Notes: a model not told the origin generated them from the letters alone. A stretch of DNA of 64,000 nucleotides from Cyanomargarita calcarea GSE-NOS-MK-12-04C (GCA_019359595.1 JAHHGZ010000002.1:248001-312000), one strand, 5' to 3'; counted from the first letter of the stretch, positions 54,071 through 62,432 are shown. A program made the numbers and translations.

Positions 54071-54232
54071 GAAAAGGGGAGATGGGGAGATGGGGAGATG
54101 GCGGACAAGGAGGAGATGGGGACATAGGGAGATGGGGAGCAGGGGAGGCAGGGGAGAAAGAAAACTCCGCTCTTCCTAACTCATAACTCATAACTCCTAA
54201 ATCCTAACTCATAACTCCTAACTCAAAAAAAG
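54071..54232. repeat. GGAGATG and CTAACTC repeat region between rpaB and the CCB gene
   Basis: GGGGAGATG heptamer/octamer-like units (54076-54155) followed by CTAACTC and CATAACT heptamers (54175-54227). Confidence 0.75.
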
Positions 54233-54234
54233 GC

Positions 54235-54885
54235 ATGGCTAAATCCGATCCTAATAAAGTTTTACGGCGTCTCCCCATCATTGTGGGTGGGTTGGGCGCT
54301 ATACTTTTGTTTGTTAACCGCGTCTTAACACCAGAACTAAGTTCATCCCAAGCGCGAGCTGATGTCCTAGGTGTGATTTTGAGTGCTGTGTTGATTTTAA
54401 CTGGTTTAATTTGGCAGCAAGTACAACCCAGAACACCTGATGCAGTAGAACTAATTGGTGAAGAAGGTTTTGTACTCGCATCTGATTTGCCGCAACTGGT
54501 GAAAACAGAACTAGCTTGGGCAAGCCATATTTTATTAACTAATACAGTCACGCGATCGCTCGTAGTTTACTATCAAGGTAAAGTTTTATTGCGACGCGGT
54601 ATTCTGGCTACTAAATCGGAAGTGACGCCAGGCCCAATATTAAAACGAGTATTGGAAACACACAAGCCAGTTTATCTAGTTGCTTTAAAAGTGTATCCAG
54701 GAAGAATTGAATTTGATTACTTACCAGACAATACTCAAGGTGTAATTTGTCAACCTATTGGTAAAGAAGGTGTCTTGATTTTGGCAGCGAATGCCCCTCG
54801 CAGTTACACCAAGCAAGATGAAAACTGGATTGCCGGAATCACCGATAAGTTGGCTGTTACCCTGAATGAAGGAGTTAGGAGTTAG
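54235..54885 (+). CDS. Cofactor assembly of complex C subunit B (CCB2/CCB4-like)
   Basis: 216 residues. This family (CCB2_CCB4 domain) works in attaching the covalent heme c(i) to cytochrome b6 of the b6f complex. Two N-terminal transmembrane helices (RLPIIVGGLGAILLFVNRVL and ADVLGVILSAVLILTGLIW) precede a globular stroma/cytoplasm-side part (GEEGFVLASDLPQLVKTELAWASHILLTNT, RGILATKSEVTPGPILKRVL). The length is normal for cyanobacterial members. ATG at 54235 is just after an STRR array. DUF456 follows on the same strand. Confidence 0.85.
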   Translation: MAKSDPNKVLRRLPIIVGGLGAILLFVNRVLTPELSSSQARADVLGVILSAVLILTGLIWQQVQPRTPDAVELIGEEGFVLASDLPQLVKTELAWASHILLTNTVTRSLVVYYQGKVLLRRGILATKSEVTPGPILKRVLETHKPVYLVALKVYPGRIEFDYLPDNTQGVICQPIGKEGVLILAANAPRSYTKQDENWIAGITDKLAVTLNEGVRS

Positions 54886-54960
54886 GAAGAGCGGAGTTTT
54901 CTTTCTCCCCTTCCCCCCATCTTTCCATCTCCCCTTCCCGCCATCCCCCCATTTCCTATT
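54870..54960. repeat. STRR region between CCB and DUF456 genes
   Basis: GAGTTAG units at the end of the CCB coding sequence are followed by CCCTTCC/CCATCTT/CCATCTC heptamer-like units, complementary to the GGAGATG repeats upstream of the CCB gene. Confidence 0.65.
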
Positions 54961-54967
54961 CAAATTT

Positions 54968-55486
54968 ATGCAAATTACCTATTGGTTACTTATCGCTCTA
55001 ATGATTTTGGGTGTTATCGGTGCTGTAGTTCCTGCCCTTCCAGGAGCTAGTTTAATTTTAATTGCGATTATTATTTGGGGATTTGTTAAAGGTTCTTTTG
55101 CAGCTATCAGCGTACCATTGATTGTCACGGCCTTCGTTTTACTCCTGAGCATCGGAGTTGATTTTTTTGCTGGTTATATTGGAGCAAAACAAGCAGGTGC
55201 TAGCAAATGGGGGCAAATTGGTGCGGTTGTCGGTTTGCTGCTGGGATTTTTTGGATTATTACCGGCTTTGCCTTTTGGAGGGCCATTAGTAGGGCTTTTA
55301 TTTGGACCCCTATTGGGAGCAATTATTGGTGAGTTTATTTTCCGTCGAGACTTGTGGGTTTCGGTGAAAGCTGGTATCGGAATTATTGCCGGGACTTTGA
55401 TCGGAAATTTAATTCAAGGTGTCTTGGCGATCGCTGCAGTTGTAGTTTTCCTAGTCACAACATGGTCGCAGGTATTTCCGACATAG
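54968..55486 (+). CDS. DUF456 family membrane protein
   Basis: 172 residues from ATG 54968; an upstream in-frame start would read the STRR array as a P/F-rich peptide and is rejected. Glycine-rich hydrophobic segments make up most of the protein: LLIALMILGVIGAVVPALPG, LIVTAFVLLLSIGVDFFAGYIG, then GAVVGLLLGFFGLLPALPFGGPLVGLLFGPLLGAIIGE, with the internal PALPG repeat typical of DUF456. Function is unknown; some authors link the family to membrane or transport roles. A strong hairpin follows. Confidence 0.85.
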   Translation: MQITYWLLIALMILGVIGAVVPALPGASLILIAIIIWGFVKGSFAAISVPLIVTAFVLLLSIGVDFFAGYIGAKQAGASKWGQIGAVVGLLLGFFGLLPALPFGGPLVGLLFGPLLGAIIGEFIFRRDLWVSVKAGIGIIAGTLIGNLIQGVLAIAAVVVFLVTTWSQVFPT

Positions 55487-55510
55487 AAGAAAGCCAACTT
55501 ATCATGGGAA

Positions 55511-55539
55511 AAACCCGGTTTCTCGAATAAACCGGGTTT
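55511..55539. terminator. Bidirectional terminator between DUF456 and PEP-CTERM genes
   Basis: AAACCCGGTTT (55511-55521) is the exact complement of AAACCGGGTTT (55529-55539), loop 7 nt, between convergent genes 25 nt after the DUF456 stop. Confidence 0.8.
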
Positions 55540-55622
55540 CGCATTATTAAGTTAGATTCAACAGATATTAGCAGTAGTCTCTGACTTTTTCGTGTAATCA
55601 GCGATCGGCTAAAACTGGAAAT

Positions 55623-56390
55623 CTATGAAGCTAATTTTGAAACTTTTTTACGTTGGCGCAAACCAAACATAGCTACCATTCCTAAAGCACCTAAACCAAC
55701 TATACTACCCGGTTCGGGAACAGTTTTCGCACCACTCAAGTATACACCATCACCAGTTTTTTCACCCCAGATACTATCAGCACCGCGATAACCGATTTGG
55801 ACTACAAAAGAACTTACATCTTTCAAGGTGAGGAATTTCGTTGAACCGTCATCAGGTGTTCCTGCGGAAGTCAGCAATTCCTTGATTGACTTACCATTAA
55901 TTTCTAAGATGCCGGTTCTAAGGGTATCTTCCACATCAAAAAGACTTAATTGCACTTGGGAGAATACTTTACCGAAGTCAAACTTGAAGCGACCAACTTC
56001 TAAACGACCATCTTCAACTGCGTTACCCTGTTCATCGACAGCTACAGGACGCAACCAAAAGTTAGTAGTTTTGCTATTGGTTCCTTCATCTACCATTTTG
56101 AAATTAATTTCAGATCCATAGGTGTTTGCAGTTGTTCTATTATCACTAAATAATCGACTTGCTTTATACTTAGTTTGACCTGTGCTATCAGTATAATCCA
56201 AGCTGGTAACTGTGTAGCCTAGTTCTTGTTGCGTGTCGATACAGGAGCTAGTAAGACATCCAAGATTTGTCTTGATTTCCCCTTCGCTTTGAGGAATTAG
56301 GTTCGCAGCGTGAGCAGATGACATACCACCAACCAAATACGATCCAATTGTTCCCAGAATTGCTACAGCTACGAAGTTGAAGTTACGCAT
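55623..56390 (-). CDS. PEP-CTERM sorting-domain protein
   Basis: 255 residues from ATG 56390. A signal peptide (MRNFNFVAVAILGTIGSYLV, cut near SSAHA) and a C-terminal PEP-CTERM signal (VPEPGSIVGLGALGMVAMFG, then RQRKK) show export and anchoring by an exosortase-type system. The body contains GRLEVGRFKFDFGKVFSQV, a motif that names a subgroup of cyanobacterial PEP-CTERM proteins as I recall. The exported domain's role is unknown; such proteins belong to sheath or exopolysaccharide. Confidence 0.88.
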   Translation of the reverse strand: MRNFNFVAVAILGTIGSYLVGGMSSAHAANLIPQSEGEIKTNLGCLTSSCIDTQQELGYTVTSLDYTDSTGQTKYKASRLFSDNRTTANTYGSEINFKMVDEGTNSKTTNFWLRPVAVDEQGNAVEDGRLEVGRFKFDFGKVFSQVQLSLFDVEDTLRTGILEINGKSIKELLTSAGTPDDGSTKFLTLKDVSSFVVQIGYRGADSIWGEKTGDGVYLSGAKTVPEPGSIVGLGALGMVAMFGLRQRKKVSKLAS

Positions 56391-56838
56391 GATTAGCCTT
56401 GTAATAATTGTCGGATGTTTTAGGGAGAAGTAACGATTTATTTCTGCCCGATTAATCACCAAGCTAATCGATGATTAACTAATTCTGGTAGTACTAAAAA
56501 GCAGAATTTATCCAAAATTTATGTTGAAGCAAAAAGGCAATTTCTCTCCGAAATAACACGATACTGATGCGTAATATTGATGATTAAAATTAGTAGAATA
56601 AAGGTTCTATTTAATAAATAGACTTAACCCTGTTAATATTCCAATTGTCTTCAGTAAATTTACTTGTTTTGGAAAATTTATCCCTTTTTTACTGATTTCT
56701 AAGTAATATGGGGGTTTTGAAAAGTTAAGCTGCTCGACAAATAAACATTGCACGGGTTCGGAAGGGCAAGAAAGAAGCTCTCTCCCCACAAGAGTTACAT
56801 GAATTTTAAATATGCAAACTAGATGTGGTGAGTGCTTA
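56391..56838. other. Gene-free stretch upstream of the PEP-CTERM gene
   Basis: About 450 nt, A/T rich, holding the PEP-CTERM promoter. A 60-codon frame on the minus strand (56607-56789) has no features. Nothing else seen. Confidence 0.4.
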
Positions 56839-56957
56839 CTATTTTTGGCGTTGCTGAATTGAGGTATGAATTACCTTAGCCCTCTCCCTTGGCACAGAGG
56901 GCTAGGGCTAGGGTAAATTTAGCAATTCATACCCGGATTCAGCAACGCCCTATTTTT
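56839..56957. mobile_element. Candidate MITE with 8-bp target duplication
   Basis: CTATTTTT is a perfect direct repeat at 56839-56846 and 56950-56957. It encloses 103 nt with 26-nt terminal inverted repeats (56847-56872 and 56924-56949) beginning GGCGTTGCTGAATT; 22 or so positions match. The centre has AGCCCTCT/AGAGGGCT as a small hairpin. No coding capacity. Confidence 0.8.
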
Positions 56958-57002
56958 TCTTCTTCCTTCTTCCTTCTTCCTTCTTCCTTCTTCCTTCATT
57001 CA
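56958..57002 (-). repeat. GGAAGAA STRR array at the stop of the HEAT-repeat gene
   Basis: On the minus strand the array begins with TGAATGAAGG, whose TGA is the stop codon of the upstream gene, and continues as about five GGAAGAA units. The rest of the composite repeat is absent; the MITE at 56839-56957 abuts it. Confidence 0.85.
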
Positions 57003-57665
57003 AAGGAGATTTAAAGATTTTTTAGCTTCACTAGAAACTGCATCGACTTCATCATTTGCTAGAGTTTCTAATACAGATTTGGCATCTTCACCACCCAAAT
57101 TAGTGAGAGATTGCACAAGTCGGTAGCGAATTTGCCAGTCTGGGTTAGTAGCATAGGGAGCTAAGATCGGAATTGCTTGTATATCTCCCAATTCACCGAA
57201 GGAACTAATAGCTGCAGTTATTACCAAGTCATTCTCTGAAGAGAGTGCTTCCTTAAGTAATTCAAACGATCGCGGATCGCCTAATTCTCCCAATGTAGCG
57301 ATAATACTGAATTTGAGAATCCACTCGTTAGTTGTTTGATAAACTTGTCGTAAATCTTCAAAAGCATCGCGGAGTTTCAGAGCCCCCAAACAGTCTGCCG
57401 ATGCTGCCTGTACATCAGGTTCTGGATCGTTGAGCAAGCGATCGCGCAATATATCCAAGGATAACTGTAAATCCTGCCCTCCAAGTGTATCCATTTGACT
57501 CACTGCTGAGTATCGCACACGGGCATTGCGATCGCCGATAGCGCTTTGAATCAACTCAAAGCCGATAGTTGGTTCTAGTTCGCGGATTTGATTCACAGCC
57601 CGCAAGCGATCGCCCAAATCTTCTGAACTCAGCAATTGCTTTACAGATTCAGGAGTAATACTCAT
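57000..57665 (-). CDS. HEAT-repeat protein, NblB-like
   Basis: 221 residues made of about six HEAT repeats of 30-31 residues (for example SSEDLGDRLRAVNQIRELEP, DRNARVRYSAVSQMDTLGG, then DRLLNDPEPDVQAASADCLGALKL). The N-terminal MSITPESVKQLLSSEDLGDR agrees with what I recall of cyanobacterial NblB, a protein needed for phycobilisome breakdown in starvation. PBS-lyase-type HEAT proteins are a close alternative. There is no lyase partner nearby. The stop codon TGA is the first triplet of an STRR array. Confidence 0.72.
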   Translation of the reverse strand: MSITPESVKQLLSSEDLGDRLRAVNQIRELEPTIGFELIQSAIGDRNARVRYSAVSQMDTLGGQDLQLSLDILRDRLLNDPEPDVQAASADCLGALKLRDAFEDLRQVYQTTNEWILKFSIIATLGELGDPRSFELLKEALSSENDLVITAAISSFGELGDIQAIPILAPYATNPDWQIRYRLVQSLTNLGGEDAKSVLETLANDEVDAVSSEAKKSLNLL

Positions 57666-57853
57666 TTTTTTAAATTGTTAATTATTGGTTATTGAACACC
57701 AAGTGCCCCAAGTCGGGGAAACCCGCCCACGACACTGCCTCCTCTGATCTAGTAAACAGTGGAGCAAATAAAACTACCACCAAAAATGGTTGGAAAGCCT
57801 ATAAAAATCATCTTTCTTTTGCCTTTTTACTTTTTACTTTTGCGCGATTTGTA

Positions 57854-58315
57854 CTACTCTTGTGCAGCCATTGCCCGAATAATATCCCCACGAGTCAGGA
57901 TGCCAATGACTTGATTGTCACCGGACAGTACTGGCAAACGATGGATTTTGCGATCGTGCATAATTTTGGCAGCTTCTTTTAAAGATTTATCGGGGGAAAT
58001 CGTGATCGGGTTTTTGCTCATGACTTCCCCAACGGTTTGCCCTAGTGCTTTATGTAAATCTCGTTCGTATGTAGCCGGATTTTGTAAATAAATCACGCTA
58101 TCAAGAATCATGATGTATGCAGGTGGAGTTACATCTGTTTCTCGCCACATCAAGTCAGTTTCTGAAATAATTCCCAACAAATTCCCAGCATCATCTACAA
58201 CAGGTAGTCCGCTGATGCGTTTTTCCGCCAAAATTTTAATGGCTTCGTTTAAAGGAGTTTCAGCCTTGACAACAATTGGGTCATGGCTCATCACATCGGC
58301 AACGGTTTTAGACAT
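57854..58315 (-). CDS. CBS-domain pair protein
   Basis: 153 residues consisting of two CBS domains. Each has the VxDVMSxxPIxV start (VADVMSHDPIVVKAETPLNEAIKILAEKRISGLPVVD; VGEVMSKNPITISPDKSLKEAAKIMHDRKIHRLPVLS) and ends with GIISETDL or GILTRGDI. CBS pairs bind adenine nucleotides such as AMP and act as energy sensors. The insert between them (WRETDVTPPAYIMILDSVIYLQNPATYERDLHK) is the one found in a plant and cyanobacterial subgroup. The partner enzyme is unknown. The ATG is at 58315. Confidence 0.92.
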   Translation of the reverse strand: MSKTVADVMSHDPIVVKAETPLNEAIKILAEKRISGLPVVDDAGNLLGIISETDLMWRETDVTPPAYIMILDSVIYLQNPATYERDLHKALGQTVGEVMSKNPITISPDKSLKEAAKIMHDRKIHRLPVLSGDNQVIGILTRGDIIRAMAAQE

Positions 58316-58472
58316 TTGCTCGGCTTAACCTTTTTATCAAGCTTGATAGCAATTATTGTAGGGAATTGCTGGTATCAACTCTCCGGCAGTGCAATAGATT
58401 GTTACTTGCGTTGGATTTTAAACGCAAAGTATAACCTCTGTGTTAAAAATTTATTATCATTCAAACTCAGTT

Positions 58473-58809
58473 TCACAAGAAACTTGTAATAAATCGATAC
58501 AGTTTGCTGCCTTTCAACTCGACATTATCACCAATTTCATCTTTGTGGGCAGCGATAAGCGTTCGCAATCGCACTTTTCTGAATTTTTCCTCTGATTTTG
58601 GCGATAATATTATCAGGATCGTCACAGTAAACTTCCACACCCAAAGTTGTAAATTTTTGTATCAGGTATTGGTTTATTTCTGTCTCTGCACTATTAGGAG
58701 AATGGTGCATTACCAATTCCTCACTTTTTATAAATAATTGGTCAAATAACTGGTGGCGATCGCACGTCGTATAGATAAAGTTGAAAAAGAATAGAAGCTT
58801 TTTTCTCAC
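58473..58809 (-). pseudogene. Broken N-terminal fragment of an M42-type aminopeptidase
   Basis: One frame encodes EELVMHHSPNSAETEINQYL, then FTTLGVEVYCDDPDNIIAKI, the start of M42 (glutamyl/leucyl) aminopeptidases. It ends NAYRCPQR and a stop. In the neighbouring frame, at the matching place, IAAHKDEIGDNVELKGS continues the family sequence (His/Asp zinc site HxDEIG-like, here AHKDEIG) and ends at TGA 58475-58473. A frameshift and the loss of about 250 residues show that the gene is dead. Confidence 0.7.
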
Positions 58810-58834
58810 ACAATCATAATATTAGGCCGTCAAA

Positions 58835-59611
58835 ATGCAAACTATACGTATCTCTAGACCAAACCTTCCCCAACCACCAAAATTTACTTCAGTCACAGAT
58901 GAACGTCTGCACCGCAAGCAGCGACTAGCGGCAGCATTGCGCTTGTTTTCTCGTAACGGTTTCGATCAAGATGCCGCAGGTCAGATTACAGCCCGCGATC
59001 CAGAATACCCGGAATATTTTTGGGTCAATCCTCAGGGGATGCGCTTTAGTACGATTCGGGTGAGTGACCTGATTTTAGTTAACCATAAAGGTGAGGTGAT
59101 AGAGGGCGATCGCTCAGTCAATGAAGCCGCTTTTGCGATTCATTCCCAAGTTCACACAGCGCGTCCTGATGTCGTCGCAGCAGCCCACGCTCATTCAACT
59201 TACGGCAAAAGCTGGTCTAACCTCGGTCGTCTGCTCGATCCTCTCACCCAAGACGCTTGTAGCTTTTATCAAGACCACACCCTGTTTAATGACTATACAG
59301 GCGTAGTTCTGAAGCTGGAAGAAGGCAAGCGCATCGCCCAAACTTTAGGCAATAATAAAGCCGCGATTGTCAGAAACCACGGCTTGTTGACAGTTGGTCA
59401 TTCAGTTGATGAGGCTGCATGGTGGTTTATCACAATGGAGCGCACTTGTCAAGCTCAAATGCTTGCAGAAGCAGCAGGAAAACCTGAACTCATCAAACCT
59501 GAATGTGCGAATTTGGCACGGACTCAGGTAGGGTCGAATTATATGGGTTGGTTTAGCTTTCAACCCCTGTATGAGATGATTGCAAGGCAACAGCCCGACC
59601 TGCTGGAATAA
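58835..59611 (+). CDS. Class II aldolase/adducin domain protein
   Basis: 258 residues with the class II aldolase fold. The zinc-binding His cluster is visible: HTARPDVVAAAHAHSTYGKSW, with AHAHS, and AAIVRNHGLLTVGHSVDEA, with NHGLL. The N-terminal SRNGFDQDAAGQITARDPEYP is the typical front of cyanobacterial and plant-like members. The substrate (for example a sugar phosphate) is unknown. The last 59 nt overlap the 3' end of the GDSL gene on the other strand. Confidence 0.9.
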   Translation: MQTIRISRPNLPQPPKFTSVTDERLHRKQRLAAALRLFSRNGFDQDAAGQITARDPEYPEYFWVNPQGMRFSTIRVSDLILVNHKGEVIEGDRSVNEAAFAIHSQVHTARPDVVAAAHAHSTYGKSWSNLGRLLDPLTQDACSFYQDHTLFNDYTGVVLKLEEGKRIAQTLGNNKAAIVRNHGLLTVGHSVDEAAWWFITMERTCQAQMLAEAAGKPELIKPECANLARTQVGSNYMGWFSFQPLYEMIARQQPDLLE

Positions 59612-60662
59612 GCTCTGATTTTTTCTGTTTGCGCTTGAGTACTCCTAGACCCAAAGCACCAAGCGCCAATATTCCCAATGCAGCCGAAGGTTCGGGAATA
59701 GATTGACCCCTAACCGAAGCAAGTGCTGCGTCTGCGAGTAGGCGATTAGCTCGTGAAGACAGATGAACGTTATCAAAGAACACAAAGTCATCTGGGTTAT
59801 CGCAGATACTTAATACTTGTTGAAAATTACCTGTTATACAAGAATTAGTAGCATCTTTGAAACCAAATTTAACCGGGTCGAATTCAACTGTTTTAAAAAG
59901 GGCATTAGTGTCAACAGAAAAGATATTTATGTCTGGTCTAATAGTGCGAAGATTATCCAGGGATAATGCCAATAGTTTGTTATGCTCTTTTGTCAATTCA
60001 TTTAATTGTTGAGGAAAACCCAAGGCACGACCAAAAGGACTTTCACCCAAATCTGGCTGATTAAACACCAAGAAATTTTTGGCATTTCCTTGAGCAAGTG
60101 AACTTATAGAATTTGATAAGTTCTGGACTACTTGATTAACGTCTGTTTGCCCAGAAAAATAATCATTTCCGCCACCGAAAATTGTGTAGAGAGCATTTGG
60201 ATCGGCGGGGAAAGTCTGGTTAAATGAACTAAATAAACCAACTTGCCCCAACACTCCTGGTATGTTATTTTGCAAACCAGGGAAATCACTACTTTTACCT
60301 GTTTGAGCGCCACCCAAGGCGAAGTTAACACCTTGTTGAGAAGCAATCCTAGGATTGGGATTAACTAATAGAGGAACTAAAGGTATAGGTGTTAATCCTT
60401 GCTTACCTATCTGCGAACCGAAATAATCCACCCAATTTGAACCATTAGAAAAGCGTCCGGGAAAATAGGCCAGACGGTCTGAACCACTGACTGTAGGGGC
60501 GGGTATTTGTCCTCCTGTAAACGTGAAAGTATTACCCGTATCGGAGAGACTATCACCAAAAACAAATAATTGGCTAAAAGAACTCAAATCCGCAGCCATT
60601 GCTTTTAAAGGTGATATCACAGAAAAGAGAATGCATCCAGCCGCTAGCAATTGTTTTTTCAT
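59553..60662 (-). CDS. SGNH/GDSL hydrolase with PEP-CTERM signal
   Basis: 369 residues from ATG 60662. The signal peptide (KKQLLAAGCILFSVISPLKAMAA) is followed by the GDSL block QLFVFGDSLSDTGN with the catalytic Ser, GGGNDYFSGQ (block III) and FDNVHLSSRANRLLA (block V, Asp and His). A PEP-CTERM tail (IPEPSAALGILALGALGLGV, LKRKQKK) ends normally, but the frame goes on for about 20 more residues (ELIPAGRAVALQSS...) into the neighbouring gene. Such proteins are lipases or esterases of the cell surface. The extension may be recent stop-codon loss. Confidence 0.9.
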   Translation of the reverse strand: MKKQLLAAGCILFSVISPLKAMAADLSSFSQLFVFGDSLSDTGNTFTFTGGQIPAPTVSGSDRLAYFPGRFSNGSNWVDYFGSQIGKQGLTPIPLVPLLVNPNPRIASQQGVNFALGGAQTGKSSDFPGLQNNIPGVLGQVGLFSSFNQTFPADPNALYTIFGGGNDYFSGQTDVNQVVQNLSNSISSLAQGNAKNFLVFNQPDLGESPFGRALGFPQQLNELTKEHNKLLALSLDNLRTIRPDINIFSVDTNALFKTVEFDPVKFGFKDATNSCITGNFQQVLSICDNPDDFVFFDNVHLSSRANRLLADAALASVRGQSIPEPSAALGILALGALGLGVLKRKQKKSELIPAGRAVALQSSHTGVES

Positions 60663-60736
60663 CCTAATTTTATCCTTGCAATTGTTTTTGCTATTTCTCA
60701 AAATTGCCAAATACCAAGAGGTAAAAACTTTATCAA

Positions 60737-60771
60737 TGAAGGAAGAAGGAAGAAGGAAGAAGGAAGAAGTT
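60737..60771 (+). repeat. GGAAGAA STRR array upstream of the GDSL gene
   Basis: Four GGAAGAA units after TCAATGAAGG, in plus orientation, facing the composite repeat at 60794-60893, so the two heptamer arrays are inverted to each other. Confidence 0.8.
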
Positions 60772-60793
60772 TTCTACCTTCAAACTTCTTCCA

Positions 60794-60893
60794 TTCCGGA
60801 GTTTAAAACCCCAACACCTATGCGTTGTCAGTTTTAAGTTGGGGTCAGAATCCACCTATATAAACCCCCTTCTTCCTTCTTCCTTCTTACGAG
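60794..60893 (-). repeat. Composite repeat, copy after the SLH gene
   Basis: On the minus strand: GGAAGAA units start about 9 nt after the SLH stop, then GGGGGTTTATATAGGTGGATT, and a perfect 8-bp stem ACCCCAAC/GTTGGGGT (plus 60808-60815 and 60838-60845) with an inner CAAC/GTTG pair. Confidence 0.85.
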
Positions 60894-60895
60894 CG

Positions 60896-62278
60896 TCATT
60901 GCTTCAACTTCAATGCATCAACAGCCGATACACCATCACCCTGAGTGCCAAAATACCACAAAGCTGCCGCCCCTTCAGCACGAGTTACTGGTTTCTTGGG
61001 CTGAAAAAGCGTAGTATAACCAAATACCCGACGAATATTTGATTGTTCGCCATTTTGGAAGTCTGCCAAAACTGCCCGTAAAGCCTTGGGTTCAATTTTC
61101 CCTGCATCTTGAAAACCCCAAGTTTGTTTGACCGCATCTAAGTTTGCAGTGGGTAAAGCTTGACGGGTATCTAAAGGTAACTTCCACAAAATCAACTGTT
61201 CCCGTGTTAAGGGTGCATCTGGACGAAATAAGACTTCTGTAGAATCTCCGGACAAAGAACTGGGAATTAAACCAGCTTCGGCTAATCCCTGAATTACACC
61301 GAAATCTGGATGTGTTTTAGGTACATCGCTAAAAGCTGCTTGAGTTTCCGAGGCCAAACGAATCTGCTTGGCTGGATTGTTAGTATACATGGCATTATTC
61401 GCTGCAACCAACCAACGAGCGTATTCCCGACGGGTAATATTTTTGCTGGGTTCAAACTGATTTGAATCTGTATTACTCTTGACAGGATTTGCTTGTAGAG
61501 GTAGTACACCCAATTGTGTTAAATCTTTGATGTATTGCTGTAGTTGTTGCGGTGCTTTGTTTAAATCGTTGAATTCCTGGGTTCCTATTGCCGTTGTAGA
61601 GGCTTGAGAAACAGGAGGATTTGTTGGTTGTCCAGCGGTCTGTGGTAGAGGTCCAATAAATTCCGGATTGCCCGGTTGCAATGCCGTCTCACTTGTACCC
61701 CCAGTAGTGGAAGTTTGGGGACTCACAGTTGGGTTCGGACTAGCCTGTGTGCCGTTTAGTGTATAATCGATCGTCAGTTCTGTAGCTGTTAGGGATTGGT
61801 TGGGAGAGGTTTTGGCGTCACCTGTGACTGATTTGGGCTGAATGGAAATCTTTAATAGCAAATTATTGCGACGTGCTTGTAAAGTCGCAGAAGCTTCATC
61901 TGTTGGTCGTTGTAAAATCTCCCAATTGTTTTTTTGGAATTGGTTCAGATAAAAGCTAGAAATAAAATTACTGGGGTCCGAACTTAGCCAGCGAGTTGAT
62001 GAGGGCGTAACTTCCTGTAGTATGGCGTTGGGATATTGGGGAATCTCTGTGGGAAAATTCGCTGGTAACTGAACTGTTGATTGAGGAGTTGGCTGGGGTT
62101 GGGGGTTTGTGTTATTAGCAGCATTACTACCAAAAGCACCTGGATTGTCTTTCAGTCTAGAATCTGCCGCCAAAGATTGCTCCAAGTTTTTGCCAACAGG
62201 ACTGTTAGCACAACCGGTTAATGAAGTGAGCAATACTGCCAAAAAAATAAAAACAGCAGGATATTTACAGCGCAGCAC
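60896..62278 (-). CDS. SLH-domain lipoprotein
   Basis: 460 residues. The N-terminal signal YPAVFIFLAVLLTSLTGCANS has a lipobox Cys at about residue 23. After a Pro/Gln-rich linker there is an unrelated middle domain (LPANFPTEIPQYPNAILQEV ...), a second Thr/Pro linker, and a C-terminal part with S-layer homology motifs: ITRREYARWLVAANNAMY, AFSDVPKTHPDFGVIQGLAEAGLIP, and AEGAAALWYFG. SLH repeats bind cell-wall polysaccharide. Role as a wall-associated lipoprotein is likely; substrate or partner unknown. Its stop is 9 nt before a composite repeat. Confidence 0.85.
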   Translation of the reverse strand: MLRCKYPAVFIFLAVLLTSLTGCANSPVGKNLEQSLAADSRLKDNPGAFGSNAANNTNPQPQPTPQSTVQLPANFPTEIPQYPNAILQEVTPSSTRWLSSDPSNFISSFYLNQFQKNNWEILQRPTDEASATLQARRNNLLLKISIQPKSVTGDAKTSPNQSLTATELTIDYTLNGTQASPNPTVSPQTSTTGGTSETALQPGNPEFIGPLPQTAGQPTNPPVSQASTTAIGTQEFNDLNKAPQQLQQYIKDLTQLGVLPLQANPVKSNTDSNQFEPSKNITRREYARWLVAANNAMYTNNPAKQIRLASETQAAFSDVPKTHPDFGVIQGLAEAGLIPSSLSGDSTEVLFRPDAPLTREQLILWKLPLDTRQALPTANLDAVKQTWGFQDAGKIEPKALRAVLADFQNGEQSNIRRVFGYTTLFQPKKPVTRAEGAAALWYFGTQGDGVSAVDALKLKQ

Positions 62279-62360
62279 AGGAAATTATAACAATATATAG
62301 CGTCAACATTACCCTAACGCATCTAGGTGCAACACAAATGATGAAGCGGTAAAGGTAAGC

Positions 62361-62427
62361 CCCCTAAATCCCCCAATTCAAAGGGGGCTTTAGATTTTCT
62401 TTTCCCCTTTGAATTGGGGGTAGGGGA
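62361..62427. repeat. Palindromic intergenic repeat
   Basis: CCCCCAATTCAAAGGGG (62370-62386) is the exact complement of CCCCTTTGAATTGGGGG (62404-62420), extended outwards by CCCCTA/TAGGGG. It is just past the stop of the 513-residue gene on the minus strand and may end its transcript. The pattern is common in cyanobacterial genomes. Confidence 0.75.
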
Positions 62428-62432
62428 ACTCT

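Noticed and set aside
56607-56789. 60-codon minus-strand frame upstream of the PEP-CTERM gene
   Set aside because: A/T-rich chance frame without recognisable features or start signal.
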